Positions 46,369 through 58,119 of a stretch of DNA of 64,000 bases are shown here, piece after piece. The position numbers and the translations under genes were made by a program. The notes under the pieces are model-generated. The model made no database searches, was not told where the DNA came from, and saw nothing but the letters and a program-made list of their open reading frames with translations. The stretch is from assembly GCA_028571685.1 (NCBI GenBank), contig CM053146.1, positions 26,509,431-26,573,430 on the forward strand, written 5' to 3'. Each line of letters starts with the position of its first letter. Positions within the stretch are counted from its first letter, which is position 1. The DNA comes from Heterohyrax brucei. Lineage: Eukaryota > Chordata > Mammalia > Hyracoidea > Procaviidae.

Positions 46369-47418
46369 AAAAAATGATATAGATCATTCCACAATAACAG
46401 TGGGAGGCTTCGGCACTCCACTTTCAGTATTGGAAAGATCTTCTAGAAAAAAGCTCAGTACAGACCCAGAAGATCTTATTGCCACAATTAAACAACTAGA
46501 CCTCATCGACATACACAGAACTTTCTATCAATCAACAGATAACTACACCTTCTTCTCTAGTGCACATGGAACATTTTCCGGAATAGACCATGTGTTAGAA
46601 CTTAAAGCAAATCTCAACAAAATCCACACCACTGAATTATCGCAAAGCATCTTCTCAGATCACAAAGTCATAAATGTTGAATTCAATAGCAGAAAAAGCA
46701 TAGACAGAAATTAGAACTCATGGAAACTGAACAACATTTTGCTCAAAAAGCCATGGGTTATAGAAGAAATCAATGACGCAATAAAGAATTTTATGGATTC
46801 CAATGAGAATGAAAATCCTTCCTACCAGAACCTATGGGATACAGCCAAAGCAGTGCTCAGGGGTCAGTTTATCTCTATAAATGTACACATCTGGAGGAAG
46901 AAAGCACCAAAACCAAAGAATTAACTCTACAGCTAGAACAAGTAGAGAGCATCAGAGTAAGCCCTTAGTCACCAGAAGAAAACAGATCCTAAAGATTAGA
47001 GCAGAACTAAATGAATTAGAGAAGAACAATTAAAAAGACCAAAAGCTGTTTGTTTGAAAGATCAAGAAAATTGAGAAACCATTGGCTAAACTTACTAAAG
47101 AAAAATGGGAAACAAACAACCTGAATAAGAAATGAGACAGGAGATGTCACAACAGATTCAACAGAAATCACAAACATCATAACAGAATACTGTGAAAGAC
47201 TGTATTCTAACAGGTTCGAAAACCTAGAGAAAATGGACAAATTCTTAGATTCATATCACCTACCAAAATTATCACAAAGTGAAGCAGAACAGCTTAACAA
47301 AACCATCACAAGGGAAGGGATTGAAAAAGTCATCCAAAAACCACCACCCCAAAAAGCGCTGGCCTAGATGGCTTCTCAGAAGAATTCTACTAAGCACTTA
47401 GAGAAGAGTTAACTCCAA

Positions 47419-48059
47419 ATTTTTGTAGTTTAGTCATGTGGATAGACAAAAATGAAATCTCATTGTAGTCTTTACTTTCCACATCAGAGTGAAGCTAAAC
47501 ATATAGTCAAATTTAAAGGACGTTTGGATTTCCACTTTTTTTAATTATGTATTCACAGTGTTTATTTTTCTATTGGGCTGTTAATTCTAGGTTGTAGGTC
47601 ATTAATAGGTTATTCATATGTTGTAATTACTTATATGTAGGTAATATATTGCCTGTTTCTGAGAACTCTTAACTCTTTGTTATTGTAATGACAAATATTT
47701 TTTTTAACTTAGTTTTAACTTAGTTTAAGTAGTTTTGCCGTTCATAAGTTATTATCATGTTGTTAAACATATCTTTAAGAAAAAACGATAACCTCTGCAT
47801 TTCAAATTGGTTAGAGGGAGTTCATGCTTAATATTATAGTAAATTATATACATGATACATTTTGAATTTCTTATGATATGAAGTATTAAACATGCATTCA
47901 CTTTTAGGTTTTTCCAGAAGGCATGCAGTTCCCCCAGTATTCATTGAACTGCTTGATCCATCTAATCACCTATTGAATTGAGATGAAATATTTAAATTAT
48001 GATAAATTCCTATACACACTTGGGTTTATTTTTAAAGCATCTGTCCTAATTATGTAAAA
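47419..48059. other. AT-rich DNA, nothing recognised
   Basis: No repeat or gene. Begins directly at the broken 3' end of the older L1 fragment. Confidence 0.45.
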
Positions 48060-48228
48060 CATTGGTAGTATACCGGTTAAGAGTTATGGCTGCTAACCAA
48101 AAGGCTGGCAGCTTAAATCTACCAGGTGCTTCACAGAACCCCACAGGGCAGTTCTGATCTGTCCTACAGGGATGTGATGAGGCAGAATTCACTCAGTGGC
48201 AACAGGGTTAGTTTTTGGTTTTATTGTA
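48060..48228 (+). mobile_element. AfroSINE
   Basis: attggtagtataccggttaa, tggctgctaaccaaaaggct ggcagctt, accccacagggcagttctga and actcagtggcaacagggtta in order, ending in a T-rich tail. Confidence 0.9.
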
Positions 48229-48335
48229 TTTATGGATTATTCCAGTTATTTATGGATAATACATAGTTAAAACCACAAAGTCTTTAATTTTTAAAATCTA
48301 TTACAGTTATTGTTTTTCTGAAAATTATTGGGTAT

Positions 48336-48858
48336 TGTTTTAGTCAGCTAGGGTTGCTCTAACAGAAATACCTCAAAGTGGATGGCTTTAACAAGGGAAG
48401 GTGTATTCTTACACAGTCCGGTAGATTATAGGTCCTGTTCAGGGTGTCCGCTCCAGGGGAAGGCTTTCCCCTTGTCGGCTCAGGAGGAAAGTCCAGTATT
48501 GCATCAGTCTTTGTCCAGGGAGCATCTTGGCGCAGGAACCTCGGGTCTGAAGGATGCGCTCTTCTCCCGATGCAGATTTCTTGATGGTGCGAGGTTCCCA
48601 ATTCTCTGCCTGCTTCTCTGTCCTTTTATCTCTCATAGGATGAAAGGATTAAGGGTGGGGCAAACCATATTCTAGGGAAACTCCCTTTATAGTAGAGCCT
48701 GGAAGTAATCCTATGAAGGGATTTGCAGCCCCACCCTAATCCTTTAACATGCAGCAGAGGCACACCACAAAATGGAGGACAGTCACAAGATACTGGGAAT
48801 CATGGCCCAGCCACATGGCTACACATATTTTTGGGAGGACACAATTCAACCCATGACC
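48336..48858 (-). mobile_element. Solo LTR, MaLR-like, antisense, exact 5-bp TSD
   Basis: Plus strand: tgttttagtcagctagggtt (complement of the LTR end), tcccctt and cttttatctctcataggatg, atatttttgggaggacacaa ttcaacccatga (complement of the LTR start). ggtat flanks it at 48331-48335 and 48859-48863, an exact duplication. Same LTR family as 27342-27866, in the opposite orientation. It is the likely donor of the patch at 50846. Confidence 0.9.
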
Positions 48859-50845
48859 GGTATGCATATCTGTTTATGTTATTCCAAGTAAACTCACAAA
48901 TCCCTTTGTCTGGTCCTATTCCTTCCTCTAAGAATGTAAAAGAAACAGTATTTTCATTTGTATCACATTAAATACGTAACAATTTGAAAAGAGTTGACAT
49001 CTTTGTTAGTAAGTATTGCTTTCCAAAAAACTCAGGTTCTAGTTTTCTTTTCTGGCTTTTAAGAAAATTTTGAAGGTTTTGTTTTTGTTTTTGTTTGTAC
49101 ATGAGGTCTGACAATTACATTCACAAAAATCTCACTTAGCCAAAGCCAAGAATCTCGTTATAGTCACCTGTAAAGTACTCCTCTTAGGAAACTATGCACT
49201 GACACCAGTGCTTAGTCTACCCTTCAAAGCAATTTTGAAAATGTTTTCTGCAATGTCCACTGGAGCTGTTGTCATATTACTCGTGATGACTTGAATGGCA
49301 TCAAAGTGTCTTTCTTTCAATATTTCCTCTATCATCTGGTAAAGCAAGAAGTCACTAGGGGTCAGATCAGGTGAATAAGTAGATCATTCCAATACAATTC
49401 TTTGTTTACTGGCTAAAAACTTCCTCAAGACAGTGCCGTGGGAACTTGCACATTGTCATGATGCAAGAGCAGTGAATTATTGGTGAAAAGTTTGGGTGAT
49501 TTTTGTTTAACTGTTCTATGCAGGCTTTTCAGCACTTCCGAACAGCAACACTGGTTAACTGTTTGTCCAGCTGGTACAAATTCATAATGAACAATCCCTC
49601 TGATATCAAACAACCCGGATACCAAAAACAGGGAAAGATCCCACAAATTACAGACCAATATCACTCATGAACCTAGGTGCAAAAATCTTCAACAAAATTA
49701 TAGCCAATAGAATTCAACAGCATGTCAAAAAAATAATTCATCATGATCAAGTTAGTTTCATTCCAGAGATGCAAGGCTGGTTCAACATCAGAAAAACAAT
49801 TAATGTAATCAACCATATTAATAACATGAAAAATAAAAATCACCTGATTTTGTCAATTGATGCAGAAAAGGCATTTGACAAAGTTCAACATTCGTTCATG
49901 CTTAAAACTCTCAAAAACATAGGAATAAAGGGGAAATTCCTCAATATAATCAGTAGCATCTACACAAAGCCAACTGTTTTCATCATCCTGAGTGGTGAAA
50001 GACTGAAAGAATTCTGTTTGAGAACGGGAACTAGACAAGGACACCCACTCTCACCACTTCTGTTCAACATTGTGCTGGAAGTTCTAGCCAGAGCAATTAG
50101 ACAACTCAAAGAAATAAAAGGTATCTGCATTGGCAATGAATAATAAAGATTTCCGTCTTTGCAGATGATATGATTGTTTACACAGAGAATCCAAAGAAAT
50201 CCGTAAGTAAACTATCAGAGCTAGTAGAAGAATTCAGCAAAGTATCGGGATACAAGATAAACATCACTAAATCAATAGGATTCCTTTATACCAACAGTGA
50301 AACTATTAAAGAAGAAATCACCAAATCAATTCCATTTATTATAGCCCTCAAGAAGATAAAATACCTAGGAATAATTTTAACCAGAAACATCAGACCTTTA
50401 CAAAGAGAACTACAAGACCTTACTACAAGAAACTAGGAGAGACTTACATAAGTGAAGTAATCTGCCATGCTCACGGATAGGAAGACTCAATATTGTGAAA
50501 ATGTCTATTTTGCCCAAAGCAATCTACTTACATAATGCAATCCCAATACAAATTCCAGTGACATTTTTTAGTGAGATGGAGAAACAAATTATCAGCTTCA
50601 TTTGGAAAGAGAAGAAGCCCCGGATAAGTAAAGCACTACTGAAAAAGAAGAACATACTGGGAGGCCTCCCACTACCTGACTTTAAAACTTATTACACTGC
50701 CACAGTAGTCAAAACAGTCTGGTACTGGTATAAAAAAGAGACATGTAGACCAATGGAACAAAGTAGAGACCCCAGAGATGCTACCATGCTCCTATGAACA
50801 ACTGATATTTGACAAATATCCTAAGATTTTGAACTGGGGTAGTTT

Positions 50846-50874
50846 TCTGCCTGCTTCTCTGTCCTTTTATCTCT
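50846..50874 (+). other. 29-base patch in L1 identical to the nearby LTR
   Basis: tctgcctgcttctctgtcct then tttatctct is identical to 48605-48633 in the antisense LTR and replaces about 14 bases of normal L1 sequence (compare aactggggtaaaaacagcat at 44323). The LTR at 27342 differs within this stretch, so the match is specific to the LTR at 48336-48858 or a close sister. Confidence 0.8.
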
Positions 50875-50932
50875 TTTAACAAACGGTGCTGGCATAATTG
50901 GATATCCATCTGCAAAAAGTTGAAGCCAAGCC

Positions 50933-50956
50933 AAGTGCCGTCGAGTAAGACCCATA
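50933..50956 (-). mobile_element. Very short SINE-tail insertion in L1
   Basis: gccaagccaagtgccgtcga gt, the reverse complement of the actcgacggcacttggcttg tail, interrupts the L1 between tgcaaaaagttgaa and aagacccatatctcac. Confidence 0.75.
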
Positions 50957-52925
50957 TCTCACACCTTATACAAAAATCAACTCAAATTGGATAAATGACC
51001 TAAATATAAAAGCTAAAACGATAAAGCTCATCCAAGATAAAATAGAGTCAACAATGGACATTTTAATATGCAATATAGACAGACTTCAAAATCTGACAAA
51101 TAAAACACATTCATCAGAAGAGAAAATAGAATCAAAACCCTTCTGTTCATCCAAAGACTTCATCAAAAGAATTAAAAGACCACCTACAGAATTGGAAAAA
51201 ATATTTGGCAACTCTATGCCAGACTGGCACCTGATCTCCATAATCTATAAGGTTCTACAAAATATCAATAAGAAAAAGACAAATCATCCAATTAAACGAT
51301 GGGCAAAGGAGATGAACAGACACTTCTCTAAAGAGGAGATCCAGGCAGCCGAAAAACACATGCGGACATTCTCAAGATCATTCATTATTAAACAAATTCA
51401 AATCAAAATGACAATGAGATACCATCTCACCCCAACACAAAACACTAAATGTTGGAGAGGCTATGGAGAGATTGGAGCTCTCCTACACTGTTGGTGGGAT
51501 CACAGAATGGTGCAACCTCTTTGGAAAGCAATTTGGTGTTACCTTAAAATAATGGATTTAGATATACCATCTGACCCAGTAATTCCTCTGCTTGGAATAT
51601 ATCCAACAGAATCAAGGCCATTCACACCAACTGATACATGCACACAAATGTTCATCGCAGCACAGTCCATGATAGCAAAAAGTTGGAATCAACCCAGATG
51701 CCCAACAACAGAAGAATGGATGGGTAAACTTTTGTATATGTACCCAATGGAGTGTTATACATTGATAAAGAACAACGATGATAGCAGGAAACATCTCTGA
51801 ATTTGGTCTCAACTGGAGGATATTATGTTGAGTGAATCTAGTCAGCAACAGAAGGACAATTATTATATGAGATCCCTATGATAAAAACTTAAAAGCATAC
51901 TTATACATAACAGAAAAGACCCTTTGACAGCTACAAGGATAGGGAGAGTGGGAGGACGGGAGGGCGAGAGTCAAGGGTTTAGATTAGATAGTTGTTAGAA
52001 AGTTGGTTGGGTGAAATTGGTGACAATACACATTAGTAAGAAGATCAATATTAATGGGACTTTGATACAGCTTGTGTACTCCTCCTATCTTAACCCAGTA
52101 TTATAAGCACAGAGTATGTACACTTTCATTTTTTATTTAATAAATGAAAATAAAAATAAAAAAAGAAGTTCAGAGAGAAAAAACGGTTAGCAACTCCACT
52201 TTCACTCTTTGTTTGGACTGACAAACATTTTGGTCTGGAAAATTTGGCTGACTTCTATTACACACTTTGATTCTTTTTTTCAGGATTGTATTGGTACAGC
52301 CTGGTTTCATCACCAGTGGTAACACAGGCCGTAACATCATCCTGCTTCTCCAAAAGTTATTGGCAAACTTTGACACTCCCTTGCTTTAGTTCATTGGTGA
52401 GCTCCTTCAGGACTGCACACACCTTTCTCGAGCCCAGATTTTCAGTTCAGATTTTTCAGTTTTTCCTGTCAATGTTTATTTGGTCTGCTATGCTTCTCAC
52501 AGTCAACTGACAATGTTGACTAACAGTTTGACAAATTTTTGCAATGTTTCTGGCAGTTCTACTTGGTACTGGCTGCCCCAACCTCTATTCATCAGTGGCA
52601 CTTTCTCTCCTCAGAAAAATGTTTAATCCATTTGTTCACTGCCATTTTCTTCATGGCATTATCCCCATAAACATGAATTAATCGGTTCCCTGGTTTCACT
52701 TTCACTCTTACCAAGTTTAACAAGACATTAAATATTTGTTCATTGCCCTAATTCAAGCTCTTCCTTTCTCGAGAAGGTACATGGAAACACACAACAGTAA
52801 TGAATGCCACTCAACAAGACATCACCATGTGTTGATATGAACAGCTGTAAGAGCAAGCTATAAGACACTGAGGTAATGAAACCTCACTGAGTTGTTTGTA
52901 TAATGTTGCCAGTGTATGCATATGG

Positions 52926-53254
52926 CAGGAAGATTACCAACATGTCAAACCCATGGATATTGCACATTTGGGGCTGGGTTTATTCCCAGGTATTTCATCT
53001 TTATAAAGTACCGCTTTTTTTTTTTTTTTTTTTTTTCCCAGAATCCCTTTGAAGGCCATCTCTGGATTTGGGCTTTACTATTTTTCACTTCTATGGAAAT
53101 TTCAGTCATGGCCTCTCTGTCCCTTGTTGTCACAATACATTCTTACTTCAGAGATTTAATGCATCTGCTCACTGTTAAACCAGGTCTCGAAGCTTCGTTT
53201 AAGATATTTCAACCACCCTGTGTTAAATCTACTCAGTCTTGGAGTAAGTGGCTC
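52926..53254. other. Unassigned DNA with a T-run
   Basis: A run of about 22 T at 53014-53036. The ORF at 52916-53257 spans it and encodes poly-Phe, so it is judged spurious. Confidence 0.5.
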
Positions 53255-53430
53255 TGAGTGGTATAAGCAGTTAGGTGCTCACCTACCAACTGAAAGGTTG
53301 GAAGAAAGGTTTCATGATTTGCTTCTGAAAAGTCACAGCCACGAAAACCTGTTCTACTATGACACACATCAGGCTACCATGAGATGAACTGACTCAAGAG
53401 CAGCTGATTTGACTTGGCTTTGGTCTTAAA
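53255..53430 (+). mobile_element. AfroSINE (second subfamily)
   Basis: agcagttaggtgctcaccta, actgaaaggttggaagaaag, gatttgcttctgaaaagtca, ttctactatgacacacatca and accatgagatgaactgactc in order. The body (tactatgacacacat) differs from the main subfamily, as in the copies at 57250 and 58535. Confidence 0.8.
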
Positions 53431-54294
53431 ATGAACAGCCTGGGAGAGCTGTTTTTCTGGTCTGGTCCCAAATCTTTGTCTCCCCACTCCCTAGCAATGG
53501 GAGGAATAAACTCCTTGCTGCGGAGTGATGCAGAAGCAGTCTGAGACTGTTTCTCTGAATACAAAATAGAAGCATCTAATTGTTGCTGCTTTTTTCTCAC
53601 ATGGTTTACTTTTTCTCATTTTTATTTTTCTTTGTCTCTTTTCATATATCATCCTATGCATCCCTCTTCTTCTCTGGTTCCTCACTTTAGCCAGGTCAAA
53701 ATTTTACAGCAGTTGACCCCCCTGATATGTCCCTGTTGGATTTTAGGCTGAAAACATAAAACTAGACAAGTACCTTTTTTTAAATCTTTTTTTGTTACTA
53801 ATATTATTGCTATATAAGACATCTGCATCCTGAATATATCACAAAATCAGAACCACATGGTCTTAACATTTGAAGAAACTCTAAGACTAGTGTCAAAAAA
53901 TTTCTGCTGAATTCAGAAATTCTCTCTAGTGTATGACTGTACTGAGCATATGGTGACAAATTGTCCCCAGTTCTCTGCTTCAACAATTCAGAGAAAAGCA
54001 GTGGCCTCTCAAACAGAGCCCTTTGAGACGGTTTTAATGTTAAATGCTTCTTTACTACACAGAATCAAAATCTGCCTCCCAGTTGTGTGCCCACATATTT
54101 TCTGGGAAAGCTTGCATTTTTGGCATGCAGAAGTTGAATACATATTTTGTTAAACATATAGAACTAGATGCACAGGGAGAAAATACAAATAAATGAGACT
54201 TAGTGTACATCTTAGGGAGGGAAATAGGCATGTGACAACTTTTCAGAGCTGTGAAACTATTATTAACTTATGATCCATATTAGTTTGCCCTCAT
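53431..54294. other. AT-rich DNA, nothing recognised
   Basis: No repeat landmark or gene. Confidence 0.4.
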
Positions 54295-54585
54295 ATTGTT
54301 GTTAAAAGGCAATGGGTCAGTTCCTACTCAGCGAAACACTGTGTACAACAGAGTGAAACATTGCCCACCTTGTGCCATCCTCACAATCCTTATTAAGATT
54401 GTGTCAATTGTTATTGTCACTGTGTCAACCCATCTCATTGAGGGTCTTCCTCTTTTTCATTGACCCTCTACTAAGCATGATGTCCTTCTCCAGGGCCTAA
54501 TTCCTTCTAACAACATGTCCAAAGTATGTGAAACATAGTTTCCCATTCTTGCTTCTAAGGAGATCTCATGTTAGGTGAAAACCAA
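54295..54585 (-). mobile_element. RTE/BovB-type LINE 3' end, antisense
   Basis: ttgttgttaaaaggcaatgg, then aacactgtgtacaacagagt, tgtgtcaacccatctcattg agggtcttcctctttttcat tgaccctctac and catgatgtccttctccaggg, acaacatgtccaaagtatgt: the antisense order of the RTE C-terminal coding end and 3' terminus. Longer than the copy at 23565. Confidence 0.85.
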
Positions 54586-54689
54586 AGACAGGTGTAAGAA
54601 TTTAAGCATACATTAGATGACAGTTACTCTAATTCTATTCATAGAGAGCTTGATTTTGTTATTATTTTTCAGAGTTTCTATAGCTACCC

Positions 54690-54840
54690 CTCAAAAGAAA
54701 TTGCTGCTGAGTCAATTCTAACTCATAGACACTGTATGGGACAGAGTAGCACTGCCACATAGTGTTTAGAAGGAGCCCCTGGTAGATTCATACTGCTGAC
54801 CTTTTGTCTAGAAGTCAGTTGCCTCCATGGTAAATACTTT
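54690..54840 (-). mobile_element. AfroSINE
   Basis: Plus strand: ttgctgctgagtcaattcta actcatagacactgtatggg acagagtagcactgccacat, ggtagattcatactgctgac and cttttgtctagaagtcagtt. Confidence 0.85.
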
Positions 54841-54849
54841 AAAAACGTA

Positions 54850-55909
54850 TTTTTTATTTGACAGAAATATAGCTGAATTTTGAAATCTTAAAATTTCTAG
54901 GCACTGTTGACTATCAAAGATGAATCTAAATAAATGTATCCAGTATCTTTAACAATAACAACAACAAAAACTCTGGTGATTTCAGATCCGCAATATTACA
55001 TGTCAGCTATCCTGCAGGGACTGATACAAGCCTTTTAAACCCTAACACCATCTTCACACAGTATGAATAGATTTTCAGGATGTGAGTCACAGAAGTCGAG
55101 AACTTCTGTATCCTGTGCTGTTTATACTAAACTTTTTGTATCATGTGTACTTCTAGGAACTATGTTACAGGTAGGTTACTGAAAAGCTTGAAAACACCAA
55201 AGCGTAATGAAGGTACTAGGGCTTTTGGCAAGTTGTGTAGGATAAATTATGAAAGTAAATGGGAGAGCGTGAGGGATACACACAATTGTCTTCACTGTGT
55301 GAAGCTGCTGTCACACAGAGGAAGACAGAAGACTTATTTTATGCAATTGTAAAAGGCAAAACTAGAACCAGTGTCTGAATGTCGCTGGCTGGATAACACA
55401 TTTCAATTGAAAATAGCAAGAGTTTTTAGTTTTTTTTTTTTTAAATCTTCCACAGCATGGAAAGACGAATTCCTTGAAAATAAAAATATCACAGCAAAGG
55501 CTGGCTTCTACAGAAAGAATTTCCATGCTATGTGTAGTCTTCAGAAGGAGACAAGCAAGGAAGAAAAAAGAGAGGTAAGGTTAGGTAATTAGACCAAATT
55601 TATGCTACATACTTAATGGGCATAGGGTGATGGAGAAATCGTATCAACCTTCAAATATAAAACTAAGCAAAACAATATATACACTAGTTACCACAAAAGT
55701 AAACAGTGATTTGTACATATTTGTTAGGAAAAACAATATCTCAGATGAGGTATCTTATGGAGAAATTACCTTTTTCAAAAAAATAATAAAAGATCTTGTA
55801 GAAGGACTTTTTTTTTTATTCCATGATGGAGCACAGATGGCCTAAAATCTCTTGCATGAAACAAACAGAAAATTAGACAAAATGATTGAGAAAATTGTTT
55901 CCAAGATAG
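54850..55909. other. AT-rich DNA, nothing recognised
   Basis: ORFs of about 70 codons at 55143, 55371 and 55627 overlap A/T-rich DNA. No domain recognised. Confidence 0.4.
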
Positions 55910-56005
55910 CAATCCCAAACCAAACTTACTGCCATTGAGTTGATTCCAACATGCCCATAGCTACTCCTGTGTTAAGGCTGCCATTTTGCCTTGAACTGTC
56001 TGTCA
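55910..56005 (-). mobile_element. AfroSINE fragment
   Basis: Plus strand: ccaaacttactgccattgag ttgattccaacatgcccata gctactcc. Only the 3' half is visible. Confidence 0.6.
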
Positions 56006-57249
56006 CCCTAACACAGCTCCTTTCACACTAAAAATGGTTTATGTACATGCTCATCTTTCCTACTAAAAGACTATGTTTTGGGAATAGGAGTGACATATTC
56101 TTTTCATTTATATTCAGTGTAATTTGCACTTTGCAGGTCACATAGCAATCACTTGATTATGTTTTCTTGAACTGAATTGATAGAATAATAGCAACACCCC
56201 AGAATCAATGATCTAAAGGACTTCTCTCAGGATGAGAATGAGTACACATTCACCCTTTGACTGACCAGGCCTTTGTACCCATTTCACTTTCAGAAGGTCA
56301 GTGGCAAATCTATATTTACCTTGGTGGATAGCTGAAACAATACAGAAACAGAAAGAGAAATCCTTATTGGCATACCATTTCTGTGAGTAGTTAAGCTTCC
56401 TTTTCAGTTCCCAAAGGCTGCAGTGAGATGACAATAAATGAAAGCAGATGGTGTTATAAAAAAGAGGCTTAACATTTCATTGTTTGTTAATAAGTAAGCT
56501 GTTTCCTGTGGAACTGTTACATTTTGGGGACTACTTTCTGTCCATCTGGAGTTAGTGCGAGGGTTACAGAACACAGTGCTAAAAATGAATTGAAATGGGA
56601 AAACATTAGTTTGTGAACTGGCCATTAGATAATATCCCAAATAACTGACCAAAGTTTTGGAAATCATTCCTTGATTTCTTGGTAATGTATCTGATTCTCT
56701 AGATAAAAAAGAAAAAAAAAAAAAAAAAAGTGCATTTGGTCCCTCTCTCGACTCATTTTAATGAACTTCTCATTTTATTCAACTCCAAGGTAAATGGCTT
56801 TCATGTGAGGAAATATTGTCCAAATGATACAGTTAGATTTGTAGTTTAAGTTTCTATAGATAGATATTTCCATGGACTTCGCATGTATCTCTAATATCAA
56901 AAATAAAGCTGAAAATTACCTACTGTTGCATCCATTTAAATGTAGAAACTGAGATACAAAAATTTTAAATGACTAAGTATCACAAGTTAAGAACATACCA
57001 AGAGCACAGTTACTAATCTGGGATACAAAGCTAGGTCTGTTTTATTTTCTTCCTTTTGCAGTTGCACCAGGTTATCTCTTAAAAGATTAAATGTGTTTTG
57101 GAGATATAAAAGGACTATGCAATAAACCAAATAATTTGCTATCAACTTAGAGCATGTTCTTCTCCTTCCCTGACATTCACAAAAAGGAGTTTCAGTTGTG
57201 CTGATCTGTATTTTATGAATAAAAAAGTAAAACAAACAAAATAAAAACC
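56006..57249. other. AT-rich DNA with an A-run
   Basis: A-run at 56706-56728. No gene or repeat landmark recognised. Confidence 0.4.
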
Positions 57250-57428
57250 AAGACATTTGCTGCTGAGTCACCTCTCACCCAAACTCATCAATCATCCTTG
57301 CGTGTCTGAGTACAGCTGTGTCCTGTTGGCTTTTCAATGGCTGATTTTTCCAAAGTAAATCACCAGGTCTTTCTCCCAAAGTACGTCTACGTGGACTTGA
57401 ACCTCCAACCTTTCAGTTGGAAAAGGTA
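57250..57428 (-). mobile_element. AfroSINE (second subfamily)
   Basis: Plus strand: tttgctgctgagtcacctct, atcaccaggtctttctccca, gtggacttgaacctccaacc and tttcagttgg, the antisense order of the second subfamily. Confidence 0.75.
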
Positions 57429-57447
57429 TGTATTAATAGTTGGCCAT

Positions 57448-57471
57448 ACACTCGATGGCACTTGGCTGGCT
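57448..57471 (+). mobile_element. Very short SINE-tail insertion
   Basis: actcgatggcacttggctgg ct. The flanks catac and tatac may be a short duplication. Confidence 0.6.
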
Positions 57472-58119
57472 TATACCCAGGGCCTCCTACTAAACAAAAG
57501 TCCATGTTAAGACTATTGAATTTACGCGAGAAAATACATTGCGGGCTTTCATCAAATTTACAATGTGGTTTGTACATGTGCTTTATCTTGTTCCAAAAAT
57601 GAGCTCAATGAATGGACCAAATGAACAGCTGTGACTCTGTCTATAAAAAGCTATGAAAACTGGAGGTAGAGAATTCCAGGCATTGGTTTAACTAACTAAA
57701 GAGCATTCAATTAACCAGACATTGTCAACAGTCTGCGTTTATCAGTGAAAAAAGATTTTTCCATTGTCCTTTCAGTCCAAAATTTGGACACTGTGCTTTG
57801 AGAGTGGCATACCAAAACATAAGTATTCTCTGTAGGATGATTTCATGAATTTCTTATTTTGCTACAAAGGACTCTGATTTCCAGTTTCATTGAGGAGGTT
57901 CGAACTTCTATCCCTGCCCATAAAAGGGAAGTTATTTTAAGTTAATACCTGTTTCTGATCCAGCTAAAAACAGATTATTTAGATTTTAAGTATTTTCAGG
58001 TTGCCTCTTTCACCCCACCTTCGAAAACCAAAAGAACTTCTTCAGATTTCTTGCTTTCTTATTCAGTGATAAGAGGAGGGACAAAAGGCAGAGATGAGAG
58101 CTGATAGAATTGTTTGTGT

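Larger units (their letters stand above)
38849..47418 (+). mobile_element. Older L1 ORF2 fragment split by the young L1
   Basis: The left piece 38849-39188 (tggatcaaaagacaaaacat, then an endonuclease segment readable at 38999-39214: MAILISDKIDFNVKSTIV, LTILNIYAPN) continues at 46383-47418 (46400-46714: GGFGTPLSVLERSSRKKL, SADNYT-like and FSDHKVINVEFN blocks) and breaks off in the RT fingers (near 47400, gagaagagttaactccaa). It has no 3' UTR or tail. The interruption is the full-length L1 with an exact duplication. The missing 3' half is discussed in the findings. Confidence 0.85.
49615..52165 (+). mobile_element. 5'-truncated L1 inserted in mariner
   Basis: Begins in the RT fingers (ccggataccaaaaacaggga), continues through RT with motif A intact ([16 protein letters not shown], 158 codons open at 49667-50143), motif C as FADD in another frame at 50163-50175, then the C-terminal part open for 248 codons at 51054-51800 (HPIKRWAKEMNRHFSKEEIQ, CWRGYGEIGALLHCWWDHRM, where one Cys of the zinc-binding motif is replaced by Tyr and another by His), a short 3' UTR and an A-rich tail. 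Broken by frameshifts and two small foreign insertions. No clear target-site duplication: aagttcagagaga after the tail matches neither L1 nor mariner. Confidence 0.9.
49425..52780 (-). pseudogene. Mariner transposase remnant, copy 2 (two pieces)
   Basis: Minus-strand pieces: the N-terminal HTH part near 52600-52760 (YGDNAMKKMAVNKWIKHF), the first catalytic region near 52280-52330 (VTTGDETRLYQYN-like), then, after the L1, [40 protein letters not shown] at 49425-49620, which includes the second catalytic Asp (HHDN). Stops and frameshifts occur in all pieces. Because of the L1 it cannot be transcribed as one transposase. Confidence 0.8.
49109..52925 (-). mobile_element. Mariner DNA transposon, copy 2, split by L1
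   Basis: On the minus strand the 5' half is at 52166-52925 and the 3' half at 49109-49614. The 3' terminal repeat is at 49109 (tctgacaattacattcacaa). The 5' half ends near 52925 but its outer terminal repeat is not clearly visible. The 2.5-kb L1 between them splits the transposase just before the block [18 protein letters not shown] (49510-49610 on the minus strand). Same family as 4974-6427, inserted in the opposite orientation. Confidence 0.85.

Noticed and set aside
52916-53257. 113-codon ORF with poly-Phe
   Set aside because: Spans a T-run of about 22 bases; no support beyond the simple sequence.
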